Below are positions 8,472-18,429 of a stretch of DNA of 64,000 nucleotides, piece by piece; position 1 is the stretch's first letter; every line of letters begins with the position of its first letter. Both the position numbers and the translations under genes were made by a program. The notes beneath the pieces are model-generated. The model did no database searches. It was not told the DNA's origin and saw only the letters and a list, made by a program, of their open reading frames with translations. The stretch is from Amycolatopsis anabasis (GTDB taxonomy: Bacteria > Actinomycetota > Actinomycetes > Mycobacteriales > Pseudonocardiaceae): assembly GCF_009765355.1 (NCBI RefSeq), contig NZ_VTHK01000038.1:1-64000 (forward strand), given 5' to 3'.

Positions 8472-11400
8472 GTGAGTCATCGGGAGTTCGGCGTCTTCAC
8501 CCGGCTCGGCCGCTTCGTGACCCGGTACGCGGCCCTCGTGGTCATGTTCTGGGTGGCCGTCGCCGCGGGGCTGAACCTCGCCGTCCCGCAGATCGAACAG
8601 GTCATCGCCGAGAAATCGGCCCCGTTCGTGCCCACCACGGCCGGTTCCGTGCAGGCCACCGAGGTGATGTCCGACGCGTTCGGCGACCGGGGCTCGCAAG
8701 CGCTGGCGTTCGTGGTGCTGTCCAACGAGAAGGGCCTCACCGACGCCGACCGGAGCTACTACGGCCTGCTCGCCGACCGGCTGCGCGCGGACACCGAGCA
8801 CGTCGCCTCGGTGCAGGACACCAAGTCCCGGCCGGGCCTGGCGGACGCGGTGAACAGCAAGGACGGCAAGGCGATCTACCTGCCGGTCGGGCTGCACGGC
8901 AACGTGGGCACGCCGGAGGTGTCCCGGGCCGTGCAGGCGGTCCGCGACCACGCCGCCAAGCAGGTGCATTCGGACAACCTCAAGGTGCAGGTGACCGGCC
9001 CGTCCGCGACCATCTCCGACGAACTGCACGAAACCGACGCGAGTATCACCGGCATCACGATCGCCACCGTGGTGCTGATCGCGATCATCCTGCTGCTGAT
9101 CTACCGGTCCCCGATCACCGCGGTGATCCCGCTACTGGCGATCGGGGTCTCCCTCGCCATCTCGCGGGCGGTGATGGCGTGGACGGGCGAGCGGTTCCTG
9201 CCGGTGTCCACCTTCACCACCGCCCTGACCACCGCGATCGTGCTCGGCGCGGGCACGGATTACGCGGTGTTCCTGATCAGCCGCTTCCACGAACACCGCA
9301 GATCCGGAACCGAGGCGCAGACCGCGATCGCCACCGCGACCTCGCGCGTGGCCGCGGTGATCGTCGCGTCCGCCGCGACCGTCGCGGCGGCCTGCGCCTG
9401 CCTGTTCCTGGCCAAGATCGGCATCTTCCGCACCACCGGGCCCGGGGTGTCGATCAGCGTCCTCGTCACCCTGCTGGTGTCGCTCACCATGACCCCGGCG
9501 CTGCTCTCCCTGGCCGCGCGCCGCGGCTTCGCCGAACCGCGGCGGGCGCCGAGCGCGCGGGGCTGGCGCGCGGTCGGCGCCCGCGTGGTCCGCAGACCGG
9601 TGCCCGTCCTGGCGCTGAGCCTGGTGATCCTGCTGGCGCTGGTCGCCTTCCTGCCCGGGATGCGCCTCGGTTTCGACGAGCGCGGGGTGCAGCCGGACAC
9701 CACCGACAGCAACATCGGCTACGCGAGCCTGCGCGACCACTTCCCGGCCAACGAACTGCTGCCCGACTACCTGCTCGTGCGCGCGAACCACGATCTGCGC
9801 AATCCGGCGGACCTCGCGGCGCTGGAGAACATGGCGGACGCGGTGTCCAAGGTGCCCGGGGTGAGCATGGTCCGCGGCGCCACCCGGCCGCTGGGCACCA
9901 CGATCGCCGAGGCGTCGGTGGGGTACCAGTCGGGTGAGGTCGGCAAGCAGCTCGATTCGGCGGCCAAGCAGCTCGCCGACGGCCAGGGCAAGGCCGATCA
10001 GCTGGCCCAGGGCGCGCAAAGCCTCGCCGGGGGCGCGAAGGAACTGGCCACCGGGGCGGGCGGACTGGCCGCGGGGACCGGGAAACTCGCCGAGGGCTCC
10101 CGGGCCGCGGTGGACGGCGCCGGGAAGCTGCTGTCCGGCCTGGAGGCCGCCGACGGCGGCGTCGGGACCGCGGCCGACGGCGCGAAACGGCTGCACGAGG
10201 CGTCGGCCCAGCTCGCCGACGGCGCGCGGCAGCTGTCCGGGACGCTGAACTTCGCCTACCAGCAGGCGGTGTCCACAGCGGACAGTCTGAAGCTGGCGCT
10301 GGACGGGCTGAACGCGAGTCCACTGTGTACGGTCGACCCGATCTGCCGGAAGGTCCGGGAAGGGCTCGGCGCGGTCTACCACGCGAACCGCGACCAGTTG
10401 CTGTCCGGGCTGCGCCAGCTCGCCGAGGGCGCCCAGCGGCTCGCCGACGGGAACACCCAGCTCGAGGGCGGGCTCGGGCAGCTGCGCGCCGGGCTGACCA
10501 CCGCACGCGACGGTATGGGCCGGCTGACCTCGGCGCAGCGGACCTTCGCGCAGAAGCTCGGCGAGCTGTCCCAGGGCGCCGGGCAGGCGCACGACGGCGC
10601 GAACCGGCTGGCGGACGGGACGGGCAAGGCCGTCGACGGCGCGGGGCAGGTGGCGGGCGGCACGGCCACGCTCGCCGATTCGACCAAGCAGCTCGAAGGC
10701 GGGCTGCGGCAAGCGGCGGACTTCCTGCTCGAGGTCGGCACCGGCGCCAAGGACCCGACCATCGGCGGGTTCTACCTGCCGGCGCGGGCGTTCAACGATT
10801 CCCGGCTCGCGCTCGCCAGCGGCTACTTCGTCTCGCCGGACGGGAAGACCGCGCGGATGATCGTGCTCGGCGACACCGATCCCTTCGGCGCCGAGGCGAT
10901 CGACCGCGCGCGGGCGGTCCGCGCGGCCGCGGAGCAGGCGTCGCACGGCACGCCGATCTCCGGCAGCGCGATCTCGGCGACCGGGATGGCGGCGACCAAC
11001 GCGGACCTGGACGATCTGGTGAAGTCCGATTTCCTGCTGGTCGCGCTGATGGCGCTCGGCACGATCTTCGTGATCCTGCTGCTGCTCCTGCGCAGTTTCG
11101 TCGCGCCGCTCTACCTGCTGATCTCGGTGGTGCTGTCCTACGGTTCCGCGCTCGGCCTGTCCGTGGCCGTCTGGCAGCACCTGCTGCACCAGGACCTGCA
11201 CTGGTCGGTGGCCCCGATCTCGTTCATCGCCCTGGTGGCCGTCGGCGCCGACTACAACCTGCTGCTGATCACCCGGATCCGCGACGAATCGGCACGCGGC
11301 ACCCGGTCCGGGGTGATCCGCGCGGTCGGCGCGACCGGCGGCGTGATCACCTCCGCGGGCGTCATCTTCGCGGCGAGCATGTTCGCCATGCTGGCCGGAA

Positions 11401-11567
11401 ACGTGACCACGCTCGCGCAGATCGGGTTCACCATCGGCGCGGGGCTGCTGCTGGACACCTTCCTGGTGCGCACGCTGACCGTCCCGGCGACCGCGGCCCT
11501 GCTGGGCCGGAACAACTGGTGGCCCGCCCGCGAATCACGGCACAAAGCCAAAACCTCCGCCACCTAG
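8472..11567 (+). CDS. MMPL/RND-family exporter with extended periplasmic repeat region
   Basis: A 1031-residue MMPL transporter of the YdfJ-like type. Both membrane halves carry the Asp-Tyr proton-relay pair (GTDYAVFL and GADYNLLL). Between them lies a long region rich in short A-x-G/L-A-D-G repeats (about residues 495-760), predicted as an extended helical extracytoplasmic domain. The GTG at 8472 was preferred over the upstream TTG at 8457 because the latter lies inside the operator. No good ribosome site is visible, so the message may be leaderless. Likely repressed by the divergent TetR; probable role is efflux of a hydrophobic compound. Confidence 0.85.
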   Translation: MSHREFGVFTRLGRFVTRYAALVVMFWVAVAAGLNLAVPQIEQVIAEKSAPFVPTTAGSVQATEVMSDAFGDRGSQALAFVVLSNEKGLTDADRSYYGLLADRLRADTEHVASVQDTKSRPGLADAVNSKDGKAIYLPVGLHGNVGTPEVSRAVQAVRDHAAKQVHSDNLKVQVTGPSATISDELHETDASITGITIATVVLIAIILLLIYRSPITAVIPLLAIGVSLAISRAVMAWTGERFLPVSTFTTALTTAIVLGAGTDYAVFLISRFHEHRRSGTEAQTAIATATSRVAAVIVASAATVAAACACLFLAKIGIFRTTGPGVSISVLVTLLVSLTMTPALLSLAARRGFAEPRRAPSARGWRAVGARVVRRPVPVLALSLVILLALVAFLPGMRLGFDERGVQPDTTDSNIGYASLRDHFPANELLPDYLLVRANHDLRNPADLAALENMADAVSKVPGVSMVRGATRPLGTTIAEASVGYQSGEVGKQLDSAAKQLADGQGKADQLAQGAQSLAGGAKELATGAGGLAAGTGKLAEGSRAAVDGAGKLLSGLEAADGGVGTAADGAKRLHEASAQLADGARQLSGTLNFAYQQAVSTADSLKLALDGLNASPLCTVDPICRKVREGLGAVYHANRDQLLSGLRQLAEGAQRLADGNTQLEGGLGQLRAGLTTARDGMGRLTSAQRTFAQKLGELSQGAGQAHDGANRLADGTGKAVDGAGQVAGGTATLADSTKQLEGGLRQAADFLLEVGTGAKDPTIGGFYLPARAFNDSRLALASGYFVSPDGKTARMIVLGDTDPFGAEAIDRARAVRAAAEQASHGTPISGSAISATGMAATNADLDDLVKSDFLLVALMALGTIFVILLLLLRSFVAPLYLLISVVLSYGSALGLSVAVWQHLLHQDLHWSVAPISFIALVAVGADYNLLLITRIRDESARGTRSGVIRAVGATGGVITSAGVIFAASMFAMLAGNVTTLAQIGFTIGAGLLLDTFLVRTLTVPATAALLGRNNWWPARESRHKAKTSAT

Positions 11568-11571
11568 TCCC

Positions 11572-11608
11572 GGGGTCGTGAGTGTTTGGGCCGGTTAAAG
11601 CGGTCTCT
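11572..11608. repeat. Palindromic 3'-end element, copy 2 (degenerate)
   Basis: GGGTCGTGAGTGTTTGGGC followed by CGGTTAAAGCGG begins four bases after the MMPL stop codon. It is a decayed relative of the near-perfect palindrome at 11982-12031. Its place right after a stop again suggests a transcription-end function. Confidence 0.5.
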
Positions 11609-11697
11609 CATTTGGTCACCTACTTGTGACCTGGCGTTCCCGTTCGACGAGCCGCACTTGGCCGACACAGTGCGAAACCGGGCGGGTGGTGGTGCTC

Positions 11698-11757
11698 GGA
11701 GGTACCCAATGCGGCGTTCGGTACCTTCAACGCCCCGAAAGCCACATTGGTGTCCTC
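11698..11757. repeat. Long imperfect inverted repeat
   Basis: The arms GGAGGTACCCAATGCGG and, opposite, CCACATTGGTGTCCTCC pair with a few mismatches to form a long hairpin in non-coding DNA. It lies in a 565-bp gene-free stretch (11568-12132) filled with several repeat families: the CGACACAGTGCGA sequence also occurs twice (near 11662 and 11890). No gene is supported in this stretch. Confidence 0.5.
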
Positions 11758-11772
11758 CGGGTACCCGCTGGC

Positions 11773-11838
11773 GCGTGTCCCCCGTTTCGGACGTGCGAGT
11801 CCCTCGTTTCGGTAGGCCGAGTTCCCCATTTCGGTAGG
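11773..11838. repeat. 22-nt tandem repeat, three units
   Basis: Three 22-nt units share the core GAGTTCCCCATTTCGGTAG (units at 11773, 11795 and 11817) with substitutions between them. The same unit is repeated three times at 59211-59276, nearly 48 kb away, so this is a dispersed family confined here to intergenic DNA. Confidence 0.65.
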
Positions 11839-11981
11839 TGCCCCTCCGGGGCACCCCGACGAGCACGGCCTCGTTGCGGTTCCTCTTAGCCGACACAGTG
11901 CGACGAGCATCGGGGTGGCAGCCAGGCGGCGCCTGCACGCCCAGGCCGGTCACCGTCTCTTGTAAGGGAACCAAGTACTGG

Positions 11982-12031
11982 GGGTCGTGAGTGTTCCGGC
12001 CGGTTAGAACCGGCCGGAGCACTCACGACCC
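11982..12031. repeat. Palindromic element, copy 3 (near-perfect hairpin)
   Basis: A 50-bp palindrome: outer arms GGGTCGTGAGTG and CACTCACGACCC, inner arms CCGGCCGGTT and AACCGGCCGG, with a two-base loop. Only one G-T pair breaks the stem. It is the best-preserved member of the family also seen at 42, 11572 and 28160. It lies between the MMPL gene and the rhomboid gene and could terminate read-through or be a REP-like mobile palindrome. Confidence 0.7.
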
Positions 12032-12132
12032 ACGAATCCATGCGGCGTCCGGTGCGTGCGTGCGGGTGCGCGGTGGCGATATTCTCCGCTCGCGGCGCGC
12101 GGAGGCGCCGCCTGGATGGGGGATGGACGCGA

Positions 12133-12816
12133 ATGAGCATCGGCAGCGAAAGACACCCGGTCGCGGGGGCACGGGACGCGGAGACCATTCTCGCGGAGGC
12201 GCGGAAGGCACTCTGGGTGATGGTCGGGTTCCTGGTGGTCATCTGGACCGTGCAGATCGTGAACTGGGCGAGCGACTACGACCTCAGCCTCGACTACGGG
12301 ATCCGGCCGCGCGACGTGGGGTCGCTGCCGGAAATCTTCAGCGCGCCCTTCCTGCACTTCAGCTGGGGGCACATCGAGGGGAACTCCGGGCCGCTGTTCA
12401 TCTTCGGCTTCCTCGCCGCCTACCGGGGGGTGCGCAAGTTCCTGATGCTGACCGCGCTGATCGTGGTGGGCAGCGGGATCGGCGCGTGGTTCACGCAGGC
12501 GCCGAACTCGGTCGGGGCCGGGGCCAGCGGGGTCGTGTTCGGGTACTTCGGGTACATCATCGTGCGCGGCGTGTTCGACCGCCACCGGATCGACATCGTG
12601 ATCGGGCTGGTGATGGCCCTGTGCTTCGCCTACCAGTTCTCCGTGCTCATCCCCGCTGAAGAAGGGATCGGCTGGCAATCGCACCTCTTCGGGTTCATCG
12701 CCGGGGTGCTGGGCGGGTGGATCTTCCGGGACCGCCGCCCCAAGAAGGTGGACGCCGCCGAGGACGCGCCGCCCGGGCCGACCACCCCGCTGATCCCGAA
12801 GGACCTCGGCTTGTAG
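12133..12816 (+). CDS. Rhomboid-family intramembrane serine protease
   Basis: A 227-residue multi-spanning protein. The rhomboid signatures are complete: HFSWGHIEGN (the H-x4-H-x3-N motif of the second helix), GASG with the catalytic Ser, and SHLFGF with the catalytic His. It should cleave membrane helices near the outer face of the membrane. The ATG at 12133 was chosen over in-frame upstream codons because the longer reading frame enters the palindrome and lacks protein-like sequence; GGGGGA lies about 12 bases upstream. No partner gene is evident. Confidence 0.88.
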   Translation: MSIGSERHPVAGARDAETILAEARKALWVMVGFLVVIWTVQIVNWASDYDLSLDYGIRPRDVGSLPEIFSAPFLHFSWGHIEGNSGPLFIFGFLAAYRGVRKFLMLTALIVVGSGIGAWFTQAPNSVGAGASGVVFGYFGYIIVRGVFDRHRIDIVIGLVMALCFAYQFSVLIPAEEGIGWQSHLFGFIAGVLGGWIFRDRRPKKVDAAEDAPPGPTTPLIPKDLGL

Positions 12817-12877
12817 GCCGGTATTCCGGACACGGGGAAAACCGGTTGCCCGGGCGGTGAACCACTAGGCAGCATCG

Positions 12878-13417
12878 GTGATCGTGAATGAATCCGTTGC
12901 GGTCATGCCGTTCTACGACACATTCGGGCGGCGGCTCGTCGCCTGGGCGGGTGTGGCCGGCGGGGACCGGGTCCTGGACCTCGGCAGCAGCCAGGGTTCG
13001 GTCCGGCTCCCCGCACTCGAACGCGTCGGCGCCGAAGGGGCGGTCGTCGGGATCGACGCCACGAACGCCGCCCAGGTCGAACTGGCCGGCGAATCGTTCG
13101 ACGTGGTGTTGTGCGGGCTCGCACTGCACGTCATGGTCGCGCCGTTCCGGGTGCTCGCCGAGGCATACCGGGTCCTCCGGCCCGGCGGGACACTCGCGTT
13201 CTCCGTGCCCGTCCCCGAAGCGATGACGCCGCCCCCGCCGCTGGACGAACTCGCCCAGCGGATGGGTTTCACCGACCCCGAGTACAGCTTCGAGGAAGTC
13301 CACCTGCTCTACGACGCCCTCGATCCGTTCTCCCGCAGGCGGTTCCGGGCCCAGATGCAAGGCGGAGGGTCCACAATGGATGCGAGCGCGCTGTTCGTGA
13401 AGCTGATCCGGCCGTGA
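12878..13417 (+). CDS. Short class I SAM-dependent methyltransferase
   Basis: A 179-residue methyltransferase with a glycine-rich motif I (VLDLGSSQGSV), an acidic strand 2 end (VVGID) and a post-motif LRPGG. It is shorter than usual: the stretch between strand 2 and strand 4, normally about 40-50 residues, is about 20, so strand 3 seems reduced or lost. The start is GTG; weak ribosome site. The substrate is unknown. Either a degenerate copy or a minimal enzyme. Confidence 0.65.
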   Translation: MIVNESVAVMPFYDTFGRRLVAWAGVAGGDRVLDLGSSQGSVRLPALERVGAEGAVVGIDATNAAQVELAGESFDVVLCGLALHVMVAPFRVLAEAYRVLRPGGTLAFSVPVPEAMTPPPPLDELAQRMGFTDPEYSFEEVHLLYDALDPFSRRRFRAQMQGGGSTMDASALFVKLIRP

Positions 13418-13466
13418 GCGACGATCGGCCCTTTGCCCCGGGCCGCCGGATGGCTAGGTTGACCCC

Positions 13467-14137
<671 letters not shown>

Positions 14138-14141
<4 letters not shown>

Positions 14142-14293
14142 AGCAACTCCGGGGTGAGCGCGAGCAACCAGGCCGCGTCCGGCTCGTACAGGTCCGGCTC
14201 CAGGTAACCGATCTTGACGCCCGTCAGATCGCGCTCGGCGGGATCCAGCCCCAGGCCGGGGAAGTCGGCGACGTGCGGTACGAACCCCGTCAC
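14138..14293 (-). pseudogene. Possible gene remnant (51 codons)
   Basis: An open frame from a GTG at 14293 encodes a protein-like peptide starting MTGFVPHVADF and ending WLLALTPELL, with natural-looking codon choice. Upstream the frame runs into a repeated palindrome (14352-14391) and loses protein character. It could be the 3' end of a gene truncated by repeat insertion, or a very small gene. I do not recognise the family. Confidence 0.3.
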
Positions 14294-14351
14294 GCGTATA
14301 CCCGGAGCCTGCTGGCCGCCGTTCCCGGCGGCGAGGTATAGTGACCTCGGC

Positions 14352-14391
14352 GCCGTGCTCCCAGTGACCCCCAGGCTGGTCGAGCGCGGCG
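14352..14391. repeat. Inverted-repeat element shared with 20037-20081
   Basis: GCCGTGCTCCCAGTGACCCC and the following 20 bases are the reverse complement of the element at 20037-20081, with two changes. The rest of the gene-free stretch 14142-14555 holds the small remnant, this element and the G/C-run hairpin at 14444-14465. Confidence 0.6.
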
Positions 14392-14443
14392 CCCTACTTG
14401 TTCGGGCGGCCTGTCGGCCGACCTCCCCGGGGCTCGTTTCACT

Positions 14444-14465
14444 GTGGGGGGGGCGACCCCCCCAC
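14444..14465. terminator. G-run/C-run hairpin
   Basis: GTGGGGGGGG, loop CGA, then CCCCCCCAC forms a very stable stem downstream of the minus-strand GGDEF/EAL operon stop (14556). Probably a terminator of that operon; no T-tract follows, as is usual in high-GC actinomycetes. Confidence 0.45.
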
Positions 14466-14555
14466 ACCCCCACGGTGCGAGCTTCTGGCGACCCAGCGTG
14501 GTCCGGTTGGGCGTTCACCAGCGCCGGATCGTATGCAGGCAGGTGCGTCAGGCGT

Positions 14556-16652
14556 TTAGGACCAGGGGAGGGGGCGGGTGGTGTAGTGGGGGCCTAGGGC
14601 TAGGTTGGCGCCGCTGTGGTGCCACCAGTGGGCTTGGGTCGCGGTTTCCACGCCGTCGATCACGGACAGCAGCCCCGCCTCGCGTACGGTGGCCAACACG
14701 CTTACGATCGCCCGGTCGACGCCGAACCGGCGTCCCAGTCCGCGTGCCTGGCAGGTCACCGCGCGGCGGTTGAACCGCACGGCGCCCACCGGGAGGTCGT
14801 CCAGCCGCGCCAGTTCGCTGGGTCCGCCGTCGAAATCGTCGACCATGGTGCCGATGCCGACCTCGGCGAGCACCTTCAGGTTGTCCACCGCCTCGCCGCG
14901 TTCGGCGGCCAGGGCGGCCAGCGGCAGGCCGAGCCGCAACCGGCCGGGTTCCAGCCCGGTTTCGTCGAGTACCCGCAGTACCGCGCCGACCAGATCGGGA
15001 TCGTGCGCCTGATCCGGGGTGAGCGCGGTGCTCACCGTCAACTCGCCGAGATCCTGCGCCAGTTCGCAGGCCGAACGCAGCAGCCACATCCCGAGCGGGA
15101 TGATCAGCCCGGTCTTCCCGGCGAGTTCCACGCAGCGGTCGTGCCCGAGCACGCCCAGCCCGTCGTGTTCCCAGCGCAGCACCATCTCGAGCCCGACGAT
15201 CCGGTCGTCGGACAGCCGGACGACCGGCTGGGCGACCGCGCGCACCTCGCCGTCCTCCCACGCACCCGGCATGTTCGCGGCCAGGCCGAAGGTTTCGCGG
15301 TCCCGGGCGTCCTGCCCCGCGTCGAACAGGCTCCACTGGCGGCGGCCGATGGCCCGCGCCCGGCGCAGCGTCGCGTCCGCGGCGCGGAGCAGTTCGTTCG
15401 CGCCGGTCTCCACCGGCGGCTGGTGCACGACCCCGACGCTCGCCGAGGTCGAGACGCCGTGCCCGTCGACGTAGACCGGTTCGGCGAGGGCCTCGTTGAT
15501 CCGGCCGATCATCGTCACCACATCCGGCGTCGTCGGCGAGTTCGCCACCACCACACCGAATTCGTCCGCGCCGATCCGCGCGACCATCGCGTTCTCACCG
15601 GCGAAGACGTCGGTGATGCGTTCGGCCGCGGTGCGCAGCAGGCGGTCGCCGACCGGCCGGCCGAGGCCGTCGGTGATCACCGAGAACGCGTCGAGATCCA
15701 GGTGGTACACCGTGATTCCGGCCCGGTGCCGGACCGCCTTCTCCAGTTGGGTGGTGAAGAACTGGCGATTCGGCAGCCCGGTCAGCATGTCGTGCAACGC
15801 CTGGTGGCTCAACCGGTCCCGGAGCAACGTGATTTCGGTGTCGTCCTCCACGACCGTCACGAACCGTTCCGGGCGCCCGCCGGCGTCGCGCAACACCGAG
15901 ACGGTGAGCGAGGCGAGCACGGTTTCGTCCGGTGCCCGCATCAGGTGCCGCAACTGCGGGAACAGATCGGCTTCGCCGCGGAGCACGCCCTGGTAGTCGT
16001 GGCGCAGCGCGGTTACCTCGTCCGGGCGGACCAGCTCGAACAGGGTGCGCTCGGGCAGTTCCTCGGCCGGTCGGTCCACGATCCGCGCGAAGGCCTCGTT
16101 GACGCGCAGGAACCGGCCGTCCAGATCGGTGATCGCGACCCCGCTCGCCGAGTACGTGAACAGCTCGTCGAACCGGGCCTCGCTCGCCTTCAAGCTCGCG
16201 GTGGCCAGCCGGACCGTTTCGGCCAGGGCGCCGTTGACGCTCTCCTGCTGGGCGAACACGGACTGCCGCAGCGCCTCCGTGTAGCCGGACGCCAGCGCGC
16301 CGAGGGTCTCGACTACTCGTTCATCGAGCCGATCGATCCGCTGCAATTCCTTGGCGGACAACAGGTTCTTCCCCAGAACGTCGACCGTGCAGCGCAGGCT
16401 GGTGCGGCCGATGCAATGCAGGGCCACCAGTTCCGCGCCGACCTGCGTCGCGGGATCGGCGGAGAACGGCTCGCGGCCCAGGGTCGTCCTCAGGCGATCG
16501 ACGAAACCGAGCAGCCGTTCTTCGAGCTCGGCATGGGACAGCGGCACGTACCCCGACATGCTGAGCTGGTAGGCCCATTTCCGGACGAGCCGCCTGCGCC
16601 ACGCGTCGGGATCGCAGTGACTGGAGGACAGCTTCCTCGCCAGGCCGCTCAC
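14556..16652 (-). CDS. PAS-GGDEF-EAL protein with degenerate catalytic motifs
   Basis: A 698-residue cyclic-di-GMP-type protein: an alpha-helical N-terminal region, a PAS sensor (about 190-310), a GGDEF domain and an EAL domain. The GGDEF signature reads GADEF. The EAL domain is more eroded: EAL is EMV, the Asn of VNxS is Thr, the LEITE Glu is lost, DDFGTG is DDFDGG and AEGVE is IDGVE. Phosphodiesterase activity is therefore doubtful, and the protein may act as a c-di-GMP or PAS-ligand sensor. The GTG start overlaps the upstream methyltransferase stop (GTGA), indicating coupled translation. Confidence 0.85.
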   Translation of the reverse strand: MSGLARKLSSSHCDPDAWRRRLVRKWAYQLSMSGYVPLSHAELEERLLGFVDRLRTTLGREPFSADPATQVGAELVALHCIGRTSLRCTVDVLGKNLLSAKELQRIDRLDERVVETLGALASGYTEALRQSVFAQQESVNGALAETVRLATASLKASEARFDELFTYSASGVAITDLDGRFLRVNEAFARIVDRPAEELPERTLFELVRPDEVTALRHDYQGVLRGEADLFPQLRHLMRAPDETVLASLTVSVLRDAGGRPERFVTVVEDDTEITLLRDRLSHQALHDMLTGLPNRQFFTTQLEKAVRHRAGITVYHLDLDAFSVITDGLGRPVGDRLLRTAAERITDVFAGENAMVARIGADEFGVVVANSPTTPDVVTMIGRINEALAEPVYVDGHGVSTSASVGVVHQPPVETGANELLRAADATLRRARAIGRRQWSLFDAGQDARDRETFGLAANMPGAWEDGEVRAVAQPVVRLSDDRIVGLEMVLRWEHDGLGVLGHDRCVELAGKTGLIIPLGMWLLRSACELAQDLGELTVSTALTPDQAHDPDLVGAVLRVLDETGLEPGRLRLGLPLAALAAERGEAVDNLKVLAEVGIGTMVDDFDGGPSELARLDDLPVGAVRFNRRAVTCQARGLGRRFGVDRAIVSVLATVREAGLLSVIDGVETATQAHWWHHSGANLALGPHYTTRPLPWS

Positions 16653-17434
16653 GGTTTGCGCCCGATCGCGCCGTAAACCGCGGTGGCGGCGGATCGCTCC
16701 ACCGGGTCGAGCCGCCGCTCGGTGATCCATTCGGTGAGGTCCGCGACGCCCGGCCCCTCGAGGTCGAAACCGGCGAGCAGGCGGAGCACCTCGGCCCGCG
16801 TGCGCGGGTGCAGCTGGTTCTGGCTGCGCGCCATGACCTTCACCCAGGCGTCCGTCTGTTCGGGACGGTGGTCGGCGGTGACGTGCGTGAGCACCAGGTA
16901 GCTGCCGGGGGCCAGCCGCCGCCGGTAGTCGATCAGGATCGCGGCGGGCTCGCCGGAATCCGGGATGAAATGCAGCACGTCGTCCAGCAGCAGGCCGAGC
17001 GGCTCCCGCGGGTCGAGCAGCCGCTCGGTGGCCGGATGGGTGAACACGTCCTCGACATCGCCCACGCCGGCCCGGATCACCACGGCGCCCTCGCCCAGTT
17101 GAAACGCGGAGCGGTCCACCTGGACGACCCGGCAACCGGCGTCGGCGCGCAGGGCGATCTGCCGCGCGTTGCCCACGGTCGGCAGGCTCGAGCCCACGTC
17201 CAGGAACTGGCGGATTCCGGAGCGCAGCAGGAACAGCATCGCACCGCGCAGGAAGGTCCGGTGCAGCTGGCAGACCCGCCGGATGTCCGGCACCACCGAC
17301 TCGAGATCGTCCGCGAGGTGGCGGTCGACCTCGAGGTTGTGGCCGTCGCCGAGCAGGTAGTCCCGCATCCGCGCCGCGCTGGGCAACGCGACGGCGCCGT
17401 TCGCCGCCCGTTCACCTCGCAGATTCGTGCTCAC
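16649..17434 (-). CDS. DUF574-type SAM-dependent methyltransferase 1
   Basis: A 261-residue member of the actinobacterial DUF574 (Methyltransf_19) family. Family hallmarks are MRDYLLGDGHNLEVDR near the N-terminus, FLDVGSSLPTVGN as the SAM-binding loop, and a C-terminal AVYGAIGRKP. It shares stop-start overlaps (GTGA) with the paralogue upstream and the GGDEF/EAL gene downstream, so the three are one operon. Such proteins are often found beside regulators in Streptomyces-like genomes; their substrates are not established. Confidence 0.85.
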   Translation of the reverse strand: MSTNLRGERAANGAVALPSAARMRDYLLGDGHNLEVDRHLADDLESVVPDIRRVCQLHRTFLRGAMLFLLRSGIRQFLDVGSSLPTVGNARQIALRADAGCRVVQVDRSAFQLGEGAVVIRAGVGDVEDVFTHPATERLLDPREPLGLLLDDVLHFIPDSGEPAAILIDYRRRLAPGSYLVLTHVTADHRPEQTDAWVKVMARSQNQLHPRTRAEVLRLLAGFDLEGPGVADLTEWITERRLDPVERSAATAVYGAIGRKP

Positions 17435-18246
17435 GGTTTGCGGCCGACACCCACATAGCAGACCGCGTTGGCCAACGCGTTGTCGGAGAAGTCCCCCGGC
17501 CCCTCCGGGCGCCAAGCCGCGAAGTTCACCACCCCCGGCTCGACCAGTTCGAAGCCGTCGAAGAACTCGCGGATCTCCTGCTTGTTCCGGAAGAACACCG
17601 TTGTCCGCACGCTCCGCTGGTAGTTGTCCATCGACGTTCTGAGCGCGTCCGAATCGCTGTCCATGGTGGCGTGCGAGATGGCCAGAAAGCTGCCGGGCGC
17701 CAGCACGTCACGATACCGGGCGCAGAGGGAAAGCGGATCATCGGCATCCGGAACAAGATGCCAGAGCAGGAGATTGAGCAGGCCGATCGGTTCGTCGAAA
17801 TCCAGCAAGCGCGCGATCTCGGGGCGGCCCAGCAGATCATCCGGCGCGCGCACGTCGGCCTGAAAGGCATCCGCCCGATCGTTTTCCCGCAGCAGCGCCT
17901 TGGCATGGGTTGTCGCGATCGGTTCTTTGTCGACATAGACCACGCGGCATGCCGGATCGATGCCCTGCGCGATCTCGTGCACGTTGCCCACGGTAGGAAT
18001 ACCGGAGCCGATGTCGAGGAACTGCCGCACCCCGGAGTCGACCATGAAACGGACGGCCCGGCGCAGGAAGGACCGATTCAGCCTGGCCATGTCATGCACC
18101 CCGGGCAGGTTCTCTTCCATGTAGCGAGCGAGCTGCCGGTCCGCCTCGAAGTTGTGCCCGCCCCCGAGCACGTAGTCGTAAACACGAGCAATACTCGGAA
18201 CAGTCGGATCGATCTCGCTCGGGGCCCAGCTCAGCCTGTCGGTCAC
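17431..18246 (-). CDS. DUF574-type SAM-dependent methyltransferase 2
   Basis: A 271-residue paralogue of the next gene: YDYVLGGGHNFEADR, FLDIGSGIPTVGN and the ending YVGVGRKP. The GTG at 18246 was chosen because GAGG lies about eight bases upstream; an ATG four codons earlier is the alternative. It is the first gene of a three-gene coupled operon. The two paralogues differ widely, so they probably form separate activities or a heteromeric pair (inference). Confidence 0.85.
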   Translation of the reverse strand: MTDRLSWAPSEIDPTVPSIARVYDYVLGGGHNFEADRQLARYMEENLPGVHDMARLNRSFLRRAVRFMVDSGVRQFLDIGSGIPTVGNVHEIAQGIDPACRVVYVDKEPIATTHAKALLRENDRADAFQADVRAPDDLLGRPEIARLLDFDEPIGLLNLLLWHLVPDADDPLSLCARYRDVLAPGSFLAISHATMDSDSDALRTSMDNYQRSVRTTVFFRNKQEIREFFDGFELVEPGVVNFAAWRPEGPGDFSDNALANAVCYVGVGRKP

Positions 18247-18429
18247 CGCGCACCTCATCTGGTTCGAATAGGCGGGAAATACTACCCAGCGTAGAGATCC
18301 ACTACTGTCACCCAATTGTGCGATGTCGGAAGACTACCCGTTGGGTGTCTTGTAGTCGGCATTGTTCCACCCGGAGTAATTCGATCTTCGAAAAGTACCG
18401 TCAACATAGAGACATTGGAGGAACTTTCT

